A DNA stretch of 64,000 bases. Origin: Roseateles_E cavernae. Lineage in GTDB: Bacteria; Pseudomonadota; Gammaproteobacteria; Burkholderiales; Burkholderiaceae_C. The notes below the pieces were generated by a model. It saw nothing but the letters and a program-made list of their open reading frames with translations. It was not told the DNA's origin and searched no databases. The stretch spans positions 558,001-622,000 of the forward strand of contig NZ_JBDPLH010000002.1 in NCBI RefSeq assembly GCF_040187885.1, in the 5' to 3' direction. This document shows, piece by piece, positions 8,521-16,349 of the stretch. The translations under genes were made by a program, and so were the position numbers. Each line of letters opens with the position of its first letter. The stretch's first letter is position 1.

Positions 8521-9084
8521 TCAGGGCTTGGCCTTGGCCCGGCCGTACTTGGCGGTGAAGCTGGCCTGGCCCAGTGCGTTGGCCTTGATCATGTAGCCGG
8601 CCAGCGCGGCGGTGGCGTCGGCGGGGAGTTCGAGCTTGTCGGTCTTCAGCGCGTAGACGGTGAAGATGTAGCGGTGCGGCTTGTCGCCCTGCGGCGGACA
8701 GGTGCCGCCCCAGCCGGCGACGCCGTAGTCGATGCGCACATGGCTGGCGCCCTTGGGCAGATTGGCGCCGCCGACGGCGCCGGCATCAGGCTTCAGTTCA
8801 TTGACATCGGCGCCCAGATTGATGACGGACCAGTGCCACCAGCCCGAGCCGGTGGGAGCGTCCGGGTCGTAGACCGTGACCGCAAAGCTCTTGGTGCCGG
8901 CGGGCGCGCCGCGCCATTGCAGGGCGGGCGATTTGTTCTCGCCGCTGCAGCCGAAGCCATTGAACTCGAAGCGCGGGTCGATCGTGCCGCCGGACTTGAT
9001 GTCGGGGCTGCTGAGCTGGAAACCGACGGCGTGGGTCAGGGTGGCGGTGACGAGCAGCGCGCCGGCAACAAGCGTGTGTTTCAT
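8521..9084 (-). CDS. YbhB/YbcL family PEBP-like protein, secreted
   Basis: The 187-residue protein has a cleavable signal peptide (MKHTLVAGALLVTATLTHA) and a phosphatidylethanolamine-binding-protein fold. Family signatures are YDPDAPTGSGWWHWSVINL and the HRYIFTVYAL strand, plus GTCPPQGDKPH at the anion-binding pocket. Bacterial members are called Raf-kinase-inhibitor-like because of sequence similarity; their role in bacteria is largely unknown. The gene stands alone, convergent with the MFS gene and upstream of an AraC gene on the same strand. Confidence 0.88.
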   Translation of the reverse strand: MKHTLVAGALLVTATLTHAVGFQLSSPDIKSGGTIDPRFEFNGFGCSGENKSPALQWRGAPAGTKSFAVTVYDPDAPTGSGWWHWSVINLGADVNELKPDAGAVGGANLPKGASHVRIDYGVAGWGGTCPPQGDKPHRYIFTVYALKTDKLELPADATAALAGYMIKANALGQASFTAKYGRAKAKP

Positions 9085-9173
9085 GGGGCCTTCCGTGTTG
9101 AGAGGAGGCCGAATGATGCAGCGATCAAACGCGCCGCGCTAGCCCGACGGCGTCATTCGCTGTGCGCTGCGGC

Positions 9174-9956
9174 TCAGGGCCGCAGATGTGAGGGCGCGTA
9201 GCCGAAGCGCTGGCGGAACGCCGCCGAGAACCGGCTGTGGGAGTCGTAGCCGCAGCGAGCCGCGATTTCCGAGACCTGCAGGTCCGAACCCTGCAGCAGG
9301 GCCATCGCGGCCTCCAGCCTGACCTCGCGCACGCAGCGGCTGAGCGAGGTGGCTTCATCGGCCAGCCGGCGCTGCAAGGTGCTGGCGCTCAGATGAAATG
9401 CGCGGGCGACCTCGTCCACCGTCCAAGCGGCATGGGGGCGCTGGCCGACGAGGCGGTGTACGCGGTCGGTCCAGCCCAGCTCGCGCGCCGGCGCAAACAC
9501 CAGGCCGCGTTCCGCAAGCAGCAGCAGGACCTCGAGCGCGCGGTGTTCGCGCAGGGCTTGCGAGGCCTCGGGATCCAGCAGCGCCGCGGTCGCATGGTCG
9601 AAGCTGGCCGCAAAGGCCTCGTCCGCCACCGTGCTGGCGCAGCTCTGCACGGCCGGTGTCGCGGTGAACTGGGCAAAGCGCTCGTGAAACCGCTCGATGA
9701 GCGGCGGCGCAAAGCCCATCATGCGTGCCTCGTAGTGGCCACCTGCGGCCGGCTCGTTGATCATGTCCCACTGGGTCGAACGCGGGATGACGAAGACCTG
9801 GCCGGTGGCAAAGCGGGTCTCGCCGAAGGGCGTGGACAGGCGCTTGCGGCCCGACAGCACCCAGCCCACCAGATCGTCGCGCACGGTGGCGGTGCGGACC
9901 CGGTGCGGCACGCGGGTGGAAATGAGCTGGGCGCTGGCGCCTGGGCAGGGGTTCAT
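9174..9956 (-). CDS. AraC-family transcriptional regulator
   Basis: The 260-residue regulator has a short N-terminal cupin (FATGQVFVIPRSTQWDM) and a C-terminal AraC DNA-binding domain. The two helix-turn-helix units are WTVDEVARAFHLSASTLQRR and VSEIAARCGYDSHSRFSAAF. It lies 89 bases upstream of the YbhB gene on the same strand and could be co-transcribed with it. The 114-base gap behind it towards the DUF1330 gene holds only a short CGCCC tandem run. Target and ligand are unknown. Confidence 0.87.
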   Translation of the reverse strand: MNPCPGASAQLISTRVPHRVRTATVRDDLVGWVLSGRKRLSTPFGETRFATGQVFVIPRSTQWDMINEPAAGGHYEARMMGFAPPLIERFHERFAQFTATPAVQSCASTVADEAFAASFDHATAALLDPEASQALREHRALEVLLLLAERGLVFAPARELGWTDRVHRLVGQRPHAAWTVDEVARAFHLSASTLQRRLADEATSLSRCVREVRLEAAMALLQGSDLQVSEIAARCGYDSHSRFSAAFRQRFGYAPSHLRP

Positions 9957-10070
9957 GGCGGGTGGTCGGGAGGAGCGGGCCGGCGGGCCGTCGATGATTC
10001 ATGCATCGATCAGTACCCGGGCGGCATTGTGACCCGCCCCGCCCCGCCCCGGGCAAGACCTGACTCCTGT

Positions 10071-10403
10071 TCAGGCCCCCACGCCCGCCAGGATGTCGGT
10101 CGCCCGGTGCCCGCCGTCCACGCCGTCAACGAGGATCACCTCGCCGATCGAGTTGCGGCTGCGCAGCGGCACGATGACCTGGTAGTCCTCGGAGCGGTAC
10201 CAGGCGCGGGCGCGTGCCAGGTCGGGGAACTCGACCACGACGATGTCGCCGATCCACTGACCCTCCATCGCCTCGGCGCTAGCGCCATGCACGCGGAACT
10301 GGCCGCCGAAGGGCGCCAGCGTGGCGTCGATGCGCTCCAGGTAGTGAACGATGTCCGGACCGAATTGGACGTCGCGGAGATGGGCGATGGCGAAGGCGGG
10401 CAT
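10071..10403 (-). CDS. DUF1330 family protein
   Basis: The protein of 110 residues matches the DUF1330 ferredoxin-like alpha/beta barrel fold, a dimeric group related to stress-response A/B barrel proteins. Signatures are MPAFAIAHLRDVQ at the N-terminus and FPDLARARAWYRSEDYQ in the middle. No enzymatic role is established for the family. The start was placed at the Met at 10403; the frame stays open upstream into the GST gene region but without family sequence. An inverted repeat with nine-base arms (10457-10477) lies 54 bases upstream. Confidence 0.85.
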   Translation of the reverse strand: MPAFAIAHLRDVQFGPDIVHYLERIDATLAPFGGQFRVHGASAEAMEGQWIGDIVVVEFPDLARARAWYRSEDYQVIVPLRSRNSIGEVILVDGVDGGHRATDILAGVGA

Positions 10404-10456
10404 AGGGTGGGCTCCGTTGTTGATGGCTCCACTGTGCGCGAGTGGCTGCTTTGTGG

Positions 10457-10477
10457 CGATGACCTGCGAGGTCATCG
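10457..10477. repeat. Perfect inverted repeat between GST and DUF1330 genes
   Basis: Arms CGATGACCT and AGGTCATCG are separated by GCG. The element lies 16 bases past the GST stop and 54 bases before the DUF1330 start on the same strand. It could be a terminator-like hairpin, though no U-run follows, or an operator for the DUF1330 gene. Confidence 0.5.
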
Positions 10478-10492
10478 TCAGGCCCGATCCGA

Positions 10493-11143
10493 TCACGCGG
10501 CCGGTGCCGGAAACTCCACCGCCTGCCCGACCGGCAGCTTGACCATGCAGGCGGCGAACAGCGCGCTGCCCAGCCACTGCGCCAGCCAGTGCTGCAGCGC
10601 CGGCCACCGCGCGCGCTGCGCCGCATCGCCAAACCAGTCGGGCTCCACCGCCGCGAACTGGCGAACGAAGGGAAAGATCGCCAGATCGCTGGCGCAGGGC
10701 GAGTCGCCGCCCAGATAGGCTTGACCCTGCAGCCGCTGCTGCAGCGGCGCCAGCAGTGCGGCCACGGCGTGGTCGCGATGCCGGCTGCGGTCGGCGTCGG
10801 GATAGCGGTCAGGGTATTTGTAGCGGTCGAGATGGTGCTTGAACTCGCCGTCGTTGATGCCGAGCAGCGCCAGGTTCTCGGGCGTCTGGGCGCGCTGCCA
10901 GAAGCCGTCGGCATCGGCCGGCGCCAGGGCCCAGCGCATGATGTCCCAGCTCTGCTCCAGCACCGGCCCATCGCTCAGCCGCAGCACCGGCACCGTGCCC
11001 TTGGGTGACAGGGCCAGCAGCTCGGCCGGCTTGTCGCGCAGCACGATCTCGTGGGCACGAAAGCGCAGCCCGGCCTGCAGCAGGGCCATGCGGGCCCGCA
11101 TCGCATAGGGGCAGCGGCGGTAGCTGTAGAGCAGTGGCAGCAT
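10493..11143 (-). CDS. Glutathione S-transferase
   Basis: The 216-residue protein has the thioredoxin-like N-terminal domain and all-helical C-terminal domain of cytosolic GSTs. The N-terminus carries a Cys-containing redox motif (YRRCPYAMRARMALLQAG), as in beta/omega-like GSTs rather than Tyr or Ser types. The glutathione-binding loop is SPKGTVPVL and DGPVLEQSWDI. The C-terminal domain has ASDLAIFPFVRQF. It may act in thiol transfer or dehydroascorbate-type chemistry. The gene begins 31 bases after the M20 gene of the purine operon and may be its last member. A GTG one codon upstream (11146) is an alternative start. Confidence 0.88.
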   Translation of the reverse strand: MLPLLYSYRRCPYAMRARMALLQAGLRFRAHEIVLRDKPAELLALSPKGTVPVLRLSDGPVLEQSWDIMRWALAPADADGFWQRAQTPENLALLGINDGEFKHHLDRYKYPDRYPDADRSRHRDHAVAALLAPLQQRLQGQAYLGGDSPCASDLAIFPFVRQFAAVEPDWFGDAAQRARWPALQHWLAQWLGSALFAACMVKLPVGQAVEFPAPAA

Positions 11144-11173
11144 CACGAAGCGGCTGGCTTTTTTCTGTGTACC

Positions 11174-12406
11174 TCAGCCCTGCAGCAAGTCGTACAAGCT
11201 TCGCGCGACGACCTTGGTCGCGCGCCGCAGGTCCTCCAGCACCAGATGCTCGTCGGCCCGCTTGGCATGGCTTTCCAGCACGGTGCGCGGGCCGGCGCCG
11301 TAGATCGCGGCCGGGATGCCCTGTTCGCCATAGAGGCGCACATCGGTGTAGAGCGGCGTGCCCGAGGTCGGGATCGCTTCGCCGAAGACCGCCGCGCCAT
11401 GCTTTTGCAAGGCCTCGACCAGGGGCTTGTTGCCGGGCAGCGGCTGGAGCGCACGGGCCAGCAGCAGGCGTTTGATCTCGACCGTGATGCCGGGATAGCT
11501 GGCGGCCGCCTGGGCAATCACTTCGCGGATGTTCGCCTCGACCGCGACCGGATCCTCCTCGGGAATCATGCGGCGGTCCAGCTTCAGCACCACCTTGCCG
11601 GGCACGACATTGGTGTTGGTGCCGCCCTCGATGCGGCCGACATTCAGATAGGGGTGCGTGATGCCCTCGACCCGGCTGCTGACCTTTTTGTATTCGAGGT
11701 TCTGCGCATACAGCGCGTTCAGGATGGCGGCCGCGCCCTGCAGCGCGTCGACGCCGGTGTCGGGGATGGCGGCGTGTGCCATCTTGCCGTGTACCGTGAC
11801 TTCCATCTGCAGGCAACCGTTGTGTGCGGTGACGACCTGGTAGCTGAAACCAGCGGCCAGCAGCAGATCGGGCTTGGTGAGGCCCTGTTTCAAGAGCCAG
11901 CCCGGGCCCAGTTCGCCGCCGAATTCCTCGTCGTAGGTGAAGTGCAGCTCGACGCCGCCCTTCAGCGGCGCGTTCAGCGACTCCAGCGCGCGCAGCGCAA
12001 AGGTGTAGCTGGCGAAGTCACTCTTGCTGACGGCGGCGGCACGGCCGTAAAGCTTGCCGTCCACAAGCTCGCCGCTATAGGGGCCGTGCGTCCAGCCCTC
12101 GCCGGGCGGCACCACATCGCCATGCGCGTTCAGCGCGATGACCGGGCCGCCGGGGGCGAAGGAGCGACGCACGATCAGATTGGTGATCGATTCCAGGCCA
12201 TAGGCCTTGACCTCGGCCTGGGGCACCGCATGCAGCTCGGCCGTGTAGCCCATCGCGGCCAGCAGCTCGGCGGTGCGCTCGGCGTGCGGCGCGTTATTGC
12301 CGGGCGGCGTGTCGGTGGGCACCTGGACCAGGGCCTGCAGATAGCGCACTTGCTCGTCGAAATGCGCGTCTATCCACCGATCGAGTTGTTCGTAGCGAGT
12401 GTTCAT
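11174..12406 (-). CDS. M20 family metallohydrolase (ArgE/DapE-like) in purine operon
   Basis: The 410-residue protein belongs to the ArgE/DapE/ACY1 branch of M20 metallohydrolases, which cleave N-acyl or N-carbamoyl bonds using two zinc ions. The first metal His motif is ALNAHGDVVPPGEGW, and the catalytic Glu pair is in HFTYDEEFGGELGPG. A dimerisation domain follows (CLQMEVTVHGKMAHAAIPD). The normally conserved bridging Asp motif (GRGxxDMKG) is replaced by YGRAAAVSKSDFAS. Its ATG overlaps the stop of the uraD-allC fusion gene (ATGA at 12403-12406), so it is made with the allantoin pathway. Its substrate may be a ureido or carbamoyl intermediate; that is inference. Confidence 0.85.
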   Translation of the reverse strand: MNTRYEQLDRWIDAHFDEQVRYLQALVQVPTDTPPGNNAPHAERTAELLAAMGYTAELHAVPQAEVKAYGLESITNLIVRRSFAPGGPVIALNAHGDVVPPGEGWTHGPYSGELVDGKLYGRAAAVSKSDFASYTFALRALESLNAPLKGGVELHFTYDEEFGGELGPGWLLKQGLTKPDLLLAAGFSYQVVTAHNGCLQMEVTVHGKMAHAAIPDTGVDALQGAAAILNALYAQNLEYKKVSSRVEGITHPYLNVGRIEGGTNTNVVPGKVVLKLDRRMIPEEDPVAVEANIREVIAQAAASYPGITVEIKRLLLARALQPLPGNKPLVEALQKHGAAVFGEAIPTSGTPLYTDVRLYGEQGIPAAIYGAGPRTVLESHAKRADEHLVLEDLRRATKVVARSLYDLLQG

Positions 12407-14187
12407 GGGCGGCATTCTTCGGCGAGGTTGTGCAAGAGGCTTTGAAAGGCCTGGACGCAGAGCTGCGCGTCGTCGGCGCTGATGGATTCCAGCGGGTTGT
12501 GGCTGATGCCCGCGTTGGCGCCGCGCAGGAAGAGCATGGCCTGCGGCATGGCCTCGTGCAGCTTCATCGCGTCGTGGCCGGCGCCCGAGGGCATGCGGTA
12601 GACCGGCAGGCCCTGGGCGCGCACCGCGGCTTCCCAGCGGGCCTGCCAGGCCGGGTCGCTGGGGGCGGCATCGGCCGCCATGGTCTGCTCCAGCGTGAAG
12701 CTCAGGCCGCGGCGCTCGCAGAGGGCGGCCAGCTCGGCGCGCACATCGGCGTCCAGCGCGTCGCGCGCGGCGTTGGTGGTGGCGCGCAGGTCCAGGCTGA
12801 ACAGGCAGCGGCCCGGCACCACGTTGATCGAGCCGGCCGGCACCTGCAGCATGCCGACGGTGCCGACCACATCGGGCACCGCGGTGGCACGCTTCTCGAC
12901 AAACAGGATCAGCTCGGCGGCGGCGGCGGCGGCGTCGCGGCGCCGGTCCATCGGCGTGGTGCCGGCATGCGAGGCCATGCCGACGATCTCGCACTGGTAG
13001 CGCAGGCTGCCGTTGATCGAGGTCACGACGCCCAGCGGCAGGTCGATCTCGTTGAGCACCGGCCCCTGCTCGATATGCACTTCGACAAAGCCCAGGTACT
13101 GCGCGGCATCGCGCTGCAGCGAGGCGATGGCGCGCAGCGTCGCCGGCAGGCCGGCCGCGCGCATCGCGTCGGCCATGGAGATGCCGTCGGCGTCCAGCTG
13201 ATCCAGCCAGCGCGGGTCGAACTGCTTGATCAGCGCGCCCGAGCCGAGGAAGGTGGCCTTGTAGCGTTGGCCTTCTTCCTCGGCGAAGCCGACCACCTCG
13301 ATGCCGAAGGGCAGGCGCCGGCGCTGCGCGCGCAGCTCGCGCACGCAGGCCATGGGCACGAAGATGCCCAGCCGGCCGTCGTACTTGCCGCCATTGCGCA
13401 CCGTGTCGTAGTGGCTGCCGGTCAGCAGGCGTTTCGCATTCGGTTCGGCGCCGTGATAGACGCCCACCACATTGCCCACCGCGTCGAGGCTGACCTCGTC
13501 GAAGCCGCAGTCGTCCAGCATCCACTGCTGCAGCTGCGCGGCGCAGGCGCGGTGCGCCTCGGTCAGATAGGTGACGGTAAGTTCGCCGCGCTCCTTGAAG
13601 CCGGGGTCGGAATGCACGGCCAGGGCCTCGGCCCAGTCCCAGACCTGCTCGCCCAGCGCGGGGCTGGCGCCGAACTTGTCGTTCAGGCGGATCTCGGCGA
13701 TGCGGTGGATATTGCGCAGGCATTCGGCCCGCTCGAAGTCCGGATGGCCGGCGAGCCGGCGCGCCAAGGTCGCGATGATCTCGCTGCGGGGCAAGCCCTG
13801 ACCCCGGGGGCCGCGCACCGCGAGGATGAAGGGCCAGCCGAACCTGGCGCTGTAGTCGGCGTTGAGCTGCTGGATGCGGGCGAACTCCTCGGGCGTGCAG
13901 GCGGTCAGGCCGGCCTTGCTCTGCTCCTTGCTCGATTCGGCCGTCAGCGACTGGGCCACCATGGCCTTGCCGGCCAGCTCGGGGTGGGCGCGTATCAGGG
14001 CCAGCTGCTCCTCGCGGCTGGCCTCGCGCACCGCGCGGGCCAGGGCCAGCTTCAGCTGCGCCAGGGTCGCGAAGGGGCGGGCGGCGGCGGCCCGCTCGGC
14101 CACCCAGGGCGAGTGCTCATAGGTGCCGTCCAGCAGCGCGACGAAGTCGGCATCGCTGGCGGCGTTCAAACGGGTCAGGGTCAGCAT
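12403..14187 (-). CDS. Bifunctional OHCU decarboxylase (UraD) - allantoate amidohydrolase (AllC) fusion
   Basis: This 594-residue protein fuses two steps of urate breakdown. Residues 1-165 match OHCU decarboxylase, with the catalytic His68 in IRAHPELAGK; this domain makes S-allantoin. Residues about 180-590 match allantoate amidohydrolase of the M20/M28-like group, with GSHYDTVRNGGKYDG and GFAEEEGQRYKATF as metal motifs and FVEVHIEQGPVL further on. Each is normally a separate protein of about 170 and 410 residues. The Met at 14187 fits the UraD N-terminus; a longer frame to 14223 would overlap puuE. The order puuE, uraD-allC, M20 hydrolase on one strand indicates an operon for allantoin to ureidoglycine/ureidoglycolate. 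Confidence 0.93.
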   Translation of the reverse strand: MLTLTRLNAASDADFVALLDGTYEHSPWVAERAAAARPFATLAQLKLALARAVREASREEQLALIRAHPELAGKAMVAQSLTAESSKEQSKAGLTACTPEEFARIQQLNADYSARFGWPFILAVRGPRGQGLPRSEIIATLARRLAGHPDFERAECLRNIHRIAEIRLNDKFGASPALGEQVWDWAEALAVHSDPGFKERGELTVTYLTEAHRACAAQLQQWMLDDCGFDEVSLDAVGNVVGVYHGAEPNAKRLLTGSHYDTVRNGGKYDGRLGIFVPMACVRELRAQRRRLPFGIEVVGFAEEEGQRYKATFLGSGALIKQFDPRWLDQLDADGISMADAMRAAGLPATLRAIASLQRDAAQYLGFVEVHIEQGPVLNEIDLPLGVVTSINGSLRYQCEIVGMASHAGTTPMDRRRDAAAAAAELILFVEKRATAVPDVVGTVGMLQVPAGSINVVPGRCLFSLDLRATTNAARDALDADVRAELAALCERRGLSFTLEQTMAADAAPSDPAWQARWEAAVRAQGLPVYRMPSGAGHDAMKLHEAMPQAMLFLRGANAGISHNPLESISADDAQLCVQAFQSLLHNLAEECRP

Positions 14188-14194
14188 GGCGGCC

Positions 14195-15130
14195 TCACTC
14201 CCAGACAAAAGCGGTGTTTGCATCGAAGGGATGGGTGGCGCGCCAGTGCCGCGCGATGTCGACGCGGCGGCAGACCCAGACGCGGTCGTGCTTCTCGACG
14301 TGGTCCATGAAGCGCTGCAGCGCGCGCATGCGGCCGGGTCGGCCCAGCAGCCGGCAGTGCATGCCTATGCTCATCATCTTTGGGGCCTCGTCGCCCTCGG
14401 CATAGAGCACATCGAAGCTGTCGCGCAGGTACTCGAAGAACTCGTCGCCATGGCTGAAGCCCTGGGGCAGGGCGAAGCGCATATCGTTGCAGTCCAGCGT
14501 GTAGGGCACGACCAGGTGCGGGGCCAATGCGCCGTCGCTCTTCCTGACCTGCAGCCAGAAGGGCAGGTCGTCGCCGTAATAGTCGCTGTCGTACTCGAAG
14601 CCGCCGTAGTCGGCCACCAGGCGGCGGGTGTTGGGGCTGTCGCGGCCGGTGTACCAGCCGGAGGCTCGCTCGCCGGTCAGGCGCTGCAGCAGGTCCATGC
14701 CGATCTCCATATGCTGGCGCTCGGTGGCCTCGTCCATGCCCTGGTAGTGGATCCAGCGCCAGCCGTGGCAGGCGATCTCATGGTTCAGCTCGACCAGGGC
14801 TTTCGTCAGCTCCGGGTGGCGCTCCAGCGCCATGGCCACGCCGAACACCGTCAGCGGCAGCGCCCGCTTCTCGAACTCGCGCAAGAGGCGCCAGACCCCC
14901 ACCCGCGAGCCGTACTCGTAAATGCCTTCCATGCTCAGATGCCGCGCCGGAAAGGCCGGCGGGTTGAACATCTCGGACAGGAACTGCTCGCTGCCGGCGT
15001 CCCCATGCAGCACCGAGTTCTCGCCGCCTTCCTCGTAGTTCAGCACGAACTGCAGCGCGATGCGGGCCTGGCCCGGCCACTGCGGATGCGGTGGCTTCTC
15101 GCCGTAGCCGATCAAGTCTCTGGGGTACAT
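14195..15130 (-). CDS. puuE: Allantoinase PuuE
   Basis: The 311-residue protein is a polysaccharide-deacetylase-fold allantoinase, which opens the hydantoin ring of allantoin to give allantoate without the amidohydrolase-type metal site. It begins YPRDLIGYGEKPPHPQWPG, characteristic of PuuE, and contains FVLNYEEGGENSVLHGD and HEIACHGWRWIHYQGMDE with the conserved His residues. It ends seven bases before the uraD-allC start and follows the GntR gene by about 100 bases on the same strand. The gap 15131-15233 contains a small GC-rich hairpin. Confidence 0.94.
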   Translation of the reverse strand: MYPRDLIGYGEKPPHPQWPGQARIALQFVLNYEEGGENSVLHGDAGSEQFLSEMFNPPAFPARHLSMEGIYEYGSRVGVWRLLREFEKRALPLTVFGVAMALERHPELTKALVELNHEIACHGWRWIHYQGMDEATERQHMEIGMDLLQRLTGERASGWYTGRDSPNTRRLVADYGGFEYDSDYYGDDLPFWLQVRKSDGALAPHLVVPYTLDCNDMRFALPQGFSHGDEFFEYLRDSFDVLYAEGDEAPKMMSIGMHCRLLGRPGRMRALQRFMDHVEKHDRVWVCRRVDIARHWRATHPFDANTAFVWE

Positions 15131-15162
15131 GTCAGCCCCTCGTTCGATGAGTACATCGCCCG

Positions 15163-15177
15163 ATCCCCCGAGGGGAT
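15163..15177. repeat. Short GC hairpin between gntR and puuE
   Basis: Arms ATCCCC and GGGGAT flank CGA, within a wider G/C block (15161-15225). No U-run follows on either strand. It could pause transcription between the repressor gene and the enzyme genes; function not established. Confidence 0.35.
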
Positions 15178-15233
15178 GGGGGCCCGCTTGGGGCGGCCCG
15201 GCGCTGGGCCCCGGCCAGTTTGCATCAGTGTTT

Positions 15234-15938
15234 TCATGGTGAGAGCACGCTCTTCAAATCCTTGACACGCGGGTTCAGCCGCAGATTCGCCTCGACATTG
15301 CCCAGATGCGCCTCCAGCAGCTTCAGCGCGGCCTTCTTGTCGCCGCGCTCCAGTGCGTCGACGATGGCTTCATGCTCGGCCTGCGATTCGGCCGCCGAGT
15401 GGCTGCTCTGGTACATCAAGGCGATCAGCGAGCTGCGCGAGAGCAGATCGGTCAGCAGCTGGGCCAGCACCTCATTACCCTGCATGCGCGCCAGGATCAC
15501 ATGGAAATCGGCCAGCAGCCGGGTGCGGCCGCTGACATCGGTATGGGCCACCGCCTCGCGCTCGGCCTTCAGATGGGCGCGCAGCTGGGCGATCTGGGCC
15601 TTGGTGATGGTGACGGCCAGCTGGCCGATCATCGCCGCCTCCAGCATCTTGCGCACCTCGAAGACCTGGCGCGCTTCCTCGACGCTTGGCTGGGCCACAA
15701 AAGCGCCGCGCGCCGGCTCCAGCGTCACCAGCCTATCCCGGCTGAGCTGGTTCAGTGCCTGACGCACCAGCGTGCGCGAGACCTGGAAGATGTCGGCAAT
15801 CTGCTGCTCGGCCAGCTTGGTGCCGGGCATCAGCCGGCGCTCGACGATGGCCTGGGTGATCGAGTCGGCGATCCGGTCGGTGGCTGTGACGGACTCGGCG
15901 GCCCGGTCGGAGACCGGTTCAAGAGGTTTGGCGGGCAT
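15234..15938 (-). CDS. GntR-family (FCD) regulator of purine catabolism
   Basis: The 234-residue protein has a GntR winged helix (ITQAIVERRLMPGTKLAEQQ, then IFQVSRTLVRQALNQL) and an all-helical FCD ligand domain. It is the first gene of the minus-strand urate operon and is divergent from uraH. The ATG at 15938 was chosen because the frame upstream has only a GTG at 15959, which falls inside the probable operator at 15948-15961. A second copy of that operator precedes puuD. The arrangement indicates an autoregulated repressor whose effector is probably urate or allantoin; effector identity is inferred. Confidence 0.9.
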   Translation of the reverse strand: MPAKPLEPVSDRAAESVTATDRIADSITQAIVERRLMPGTKLAEQQIADIFQVSRTLVRQALNQLSRDRLVTLEPARGAFVAQPSVEEARQVFEVRKMLEAAMIGQLAVTITKAQIAQLRAHLKAEREAVAHTDVSGRTRLLADFHVILARMQGNEVLAQLLTDLLSRSSLIALMYQSSHSAAESQAEHEAIVDALERGDKKAALKLLEAHLGNVEANLRLNPRVKDLKSVLSP

Positions 15939-15947
15939 TGTGTTCCG

Positions 15948-15961
15948 AAGTGTATACACTT
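15948..15961. promoter_or_regulatory. Probable GntR operator 1 (gntR/uraH divergent promoter)
   Basis: AAGTGTATACACTT is a perfect 14-base palindrome in the 50-base gap between gntR and uraH. It contains TATACA, which could serve as a -10 element on either strand. Thirteen of its fourteen bases recur before puuD at 18913-18926. Together with the adjacent GntR gene this is strong but untested evidence for an operator. Confidence 0.72.
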
Positions 15962-15988
15962 TGCCGCTTGAACTCGGAGGAACAATCG

Positions 15989-16342
15989 ATGGGCAAGCTC
16001 ACCACCCATGTGCTGGACACCATGCACGGCAGCCCGGCCGCCGGCATGGCCGTGACCCTGTACCGCCTGGACGGGCGCGAGGCGCGCGAGCTGAAGACCC
16101 TGAAGCTGAACGCCGATGGCCGTGCCGACGGCCCGCTGCTGGAGGGTCAGGCCTTGCTGGCCGGGCGCTACCGCCTGGTGTTCGGCGTCGCGGCCTATTT
16201 CAAGGCGCGTGGCGTGCAGCTGCCCGAGCCGGCCTTTCTGGACGAGGTGCCGCTGGACTTCGGCATCGCCGATGTGGGCTCGCACTACCATGTGCCCTTG
16301 CTGGCCAGCCCATGGAGCTATTCCACTTACCGCGGTAGCTGA
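15989..16342 (+). CDS. uraH: 5-hydroxyisourate hydrolase (transthyretin-like)
   Basis: The 117-residue protein is the exact length of HIU hydrolases and ends with the diagnostic C-terminal tetrapeptide YRGS. Other signatures are LTTHVLDTMHGSPAAGM at the N-terminus and GSHYHVPLLASPWSYSTYRG at the end, with the active-site His residues. It opens the ring of 5-hydroxyisourate, the product of PuuD, to give OHCU. The start at 15989 is supported by a GGAGG at 15976-15980, eight bases upstream. Transcription starts from the divergent promoter shared with gntR, and xdhC follows within seven bases. Confidence 0.96.
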   Translation: MGKLTTHVLDTMHGSPAAGMAVTLYRLDGREARELKTLKLNADGRADGPLLEGQALLAGRYRLVFGVAAYFKARGVQLPEPAFLDEVPLDFGIADVGSHYHVPLLASPWSYSTYRGS

Positions 16343-16349
16343 ATGCCTT

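Noticed and set aside
10031..10050. Tandem CGCCC run, considered as a repeat or CRISPR-like element
   Set aside because: Only three units and no spacers; it is ordinary GC-rich simple sequence between two genes.
15939..15959. GTG at 15959 as start of the GntR gene
   Set aside because: It falls inside the 14-base palindrome and the added residues are not GntR-like; ATG at 15938 fits better.
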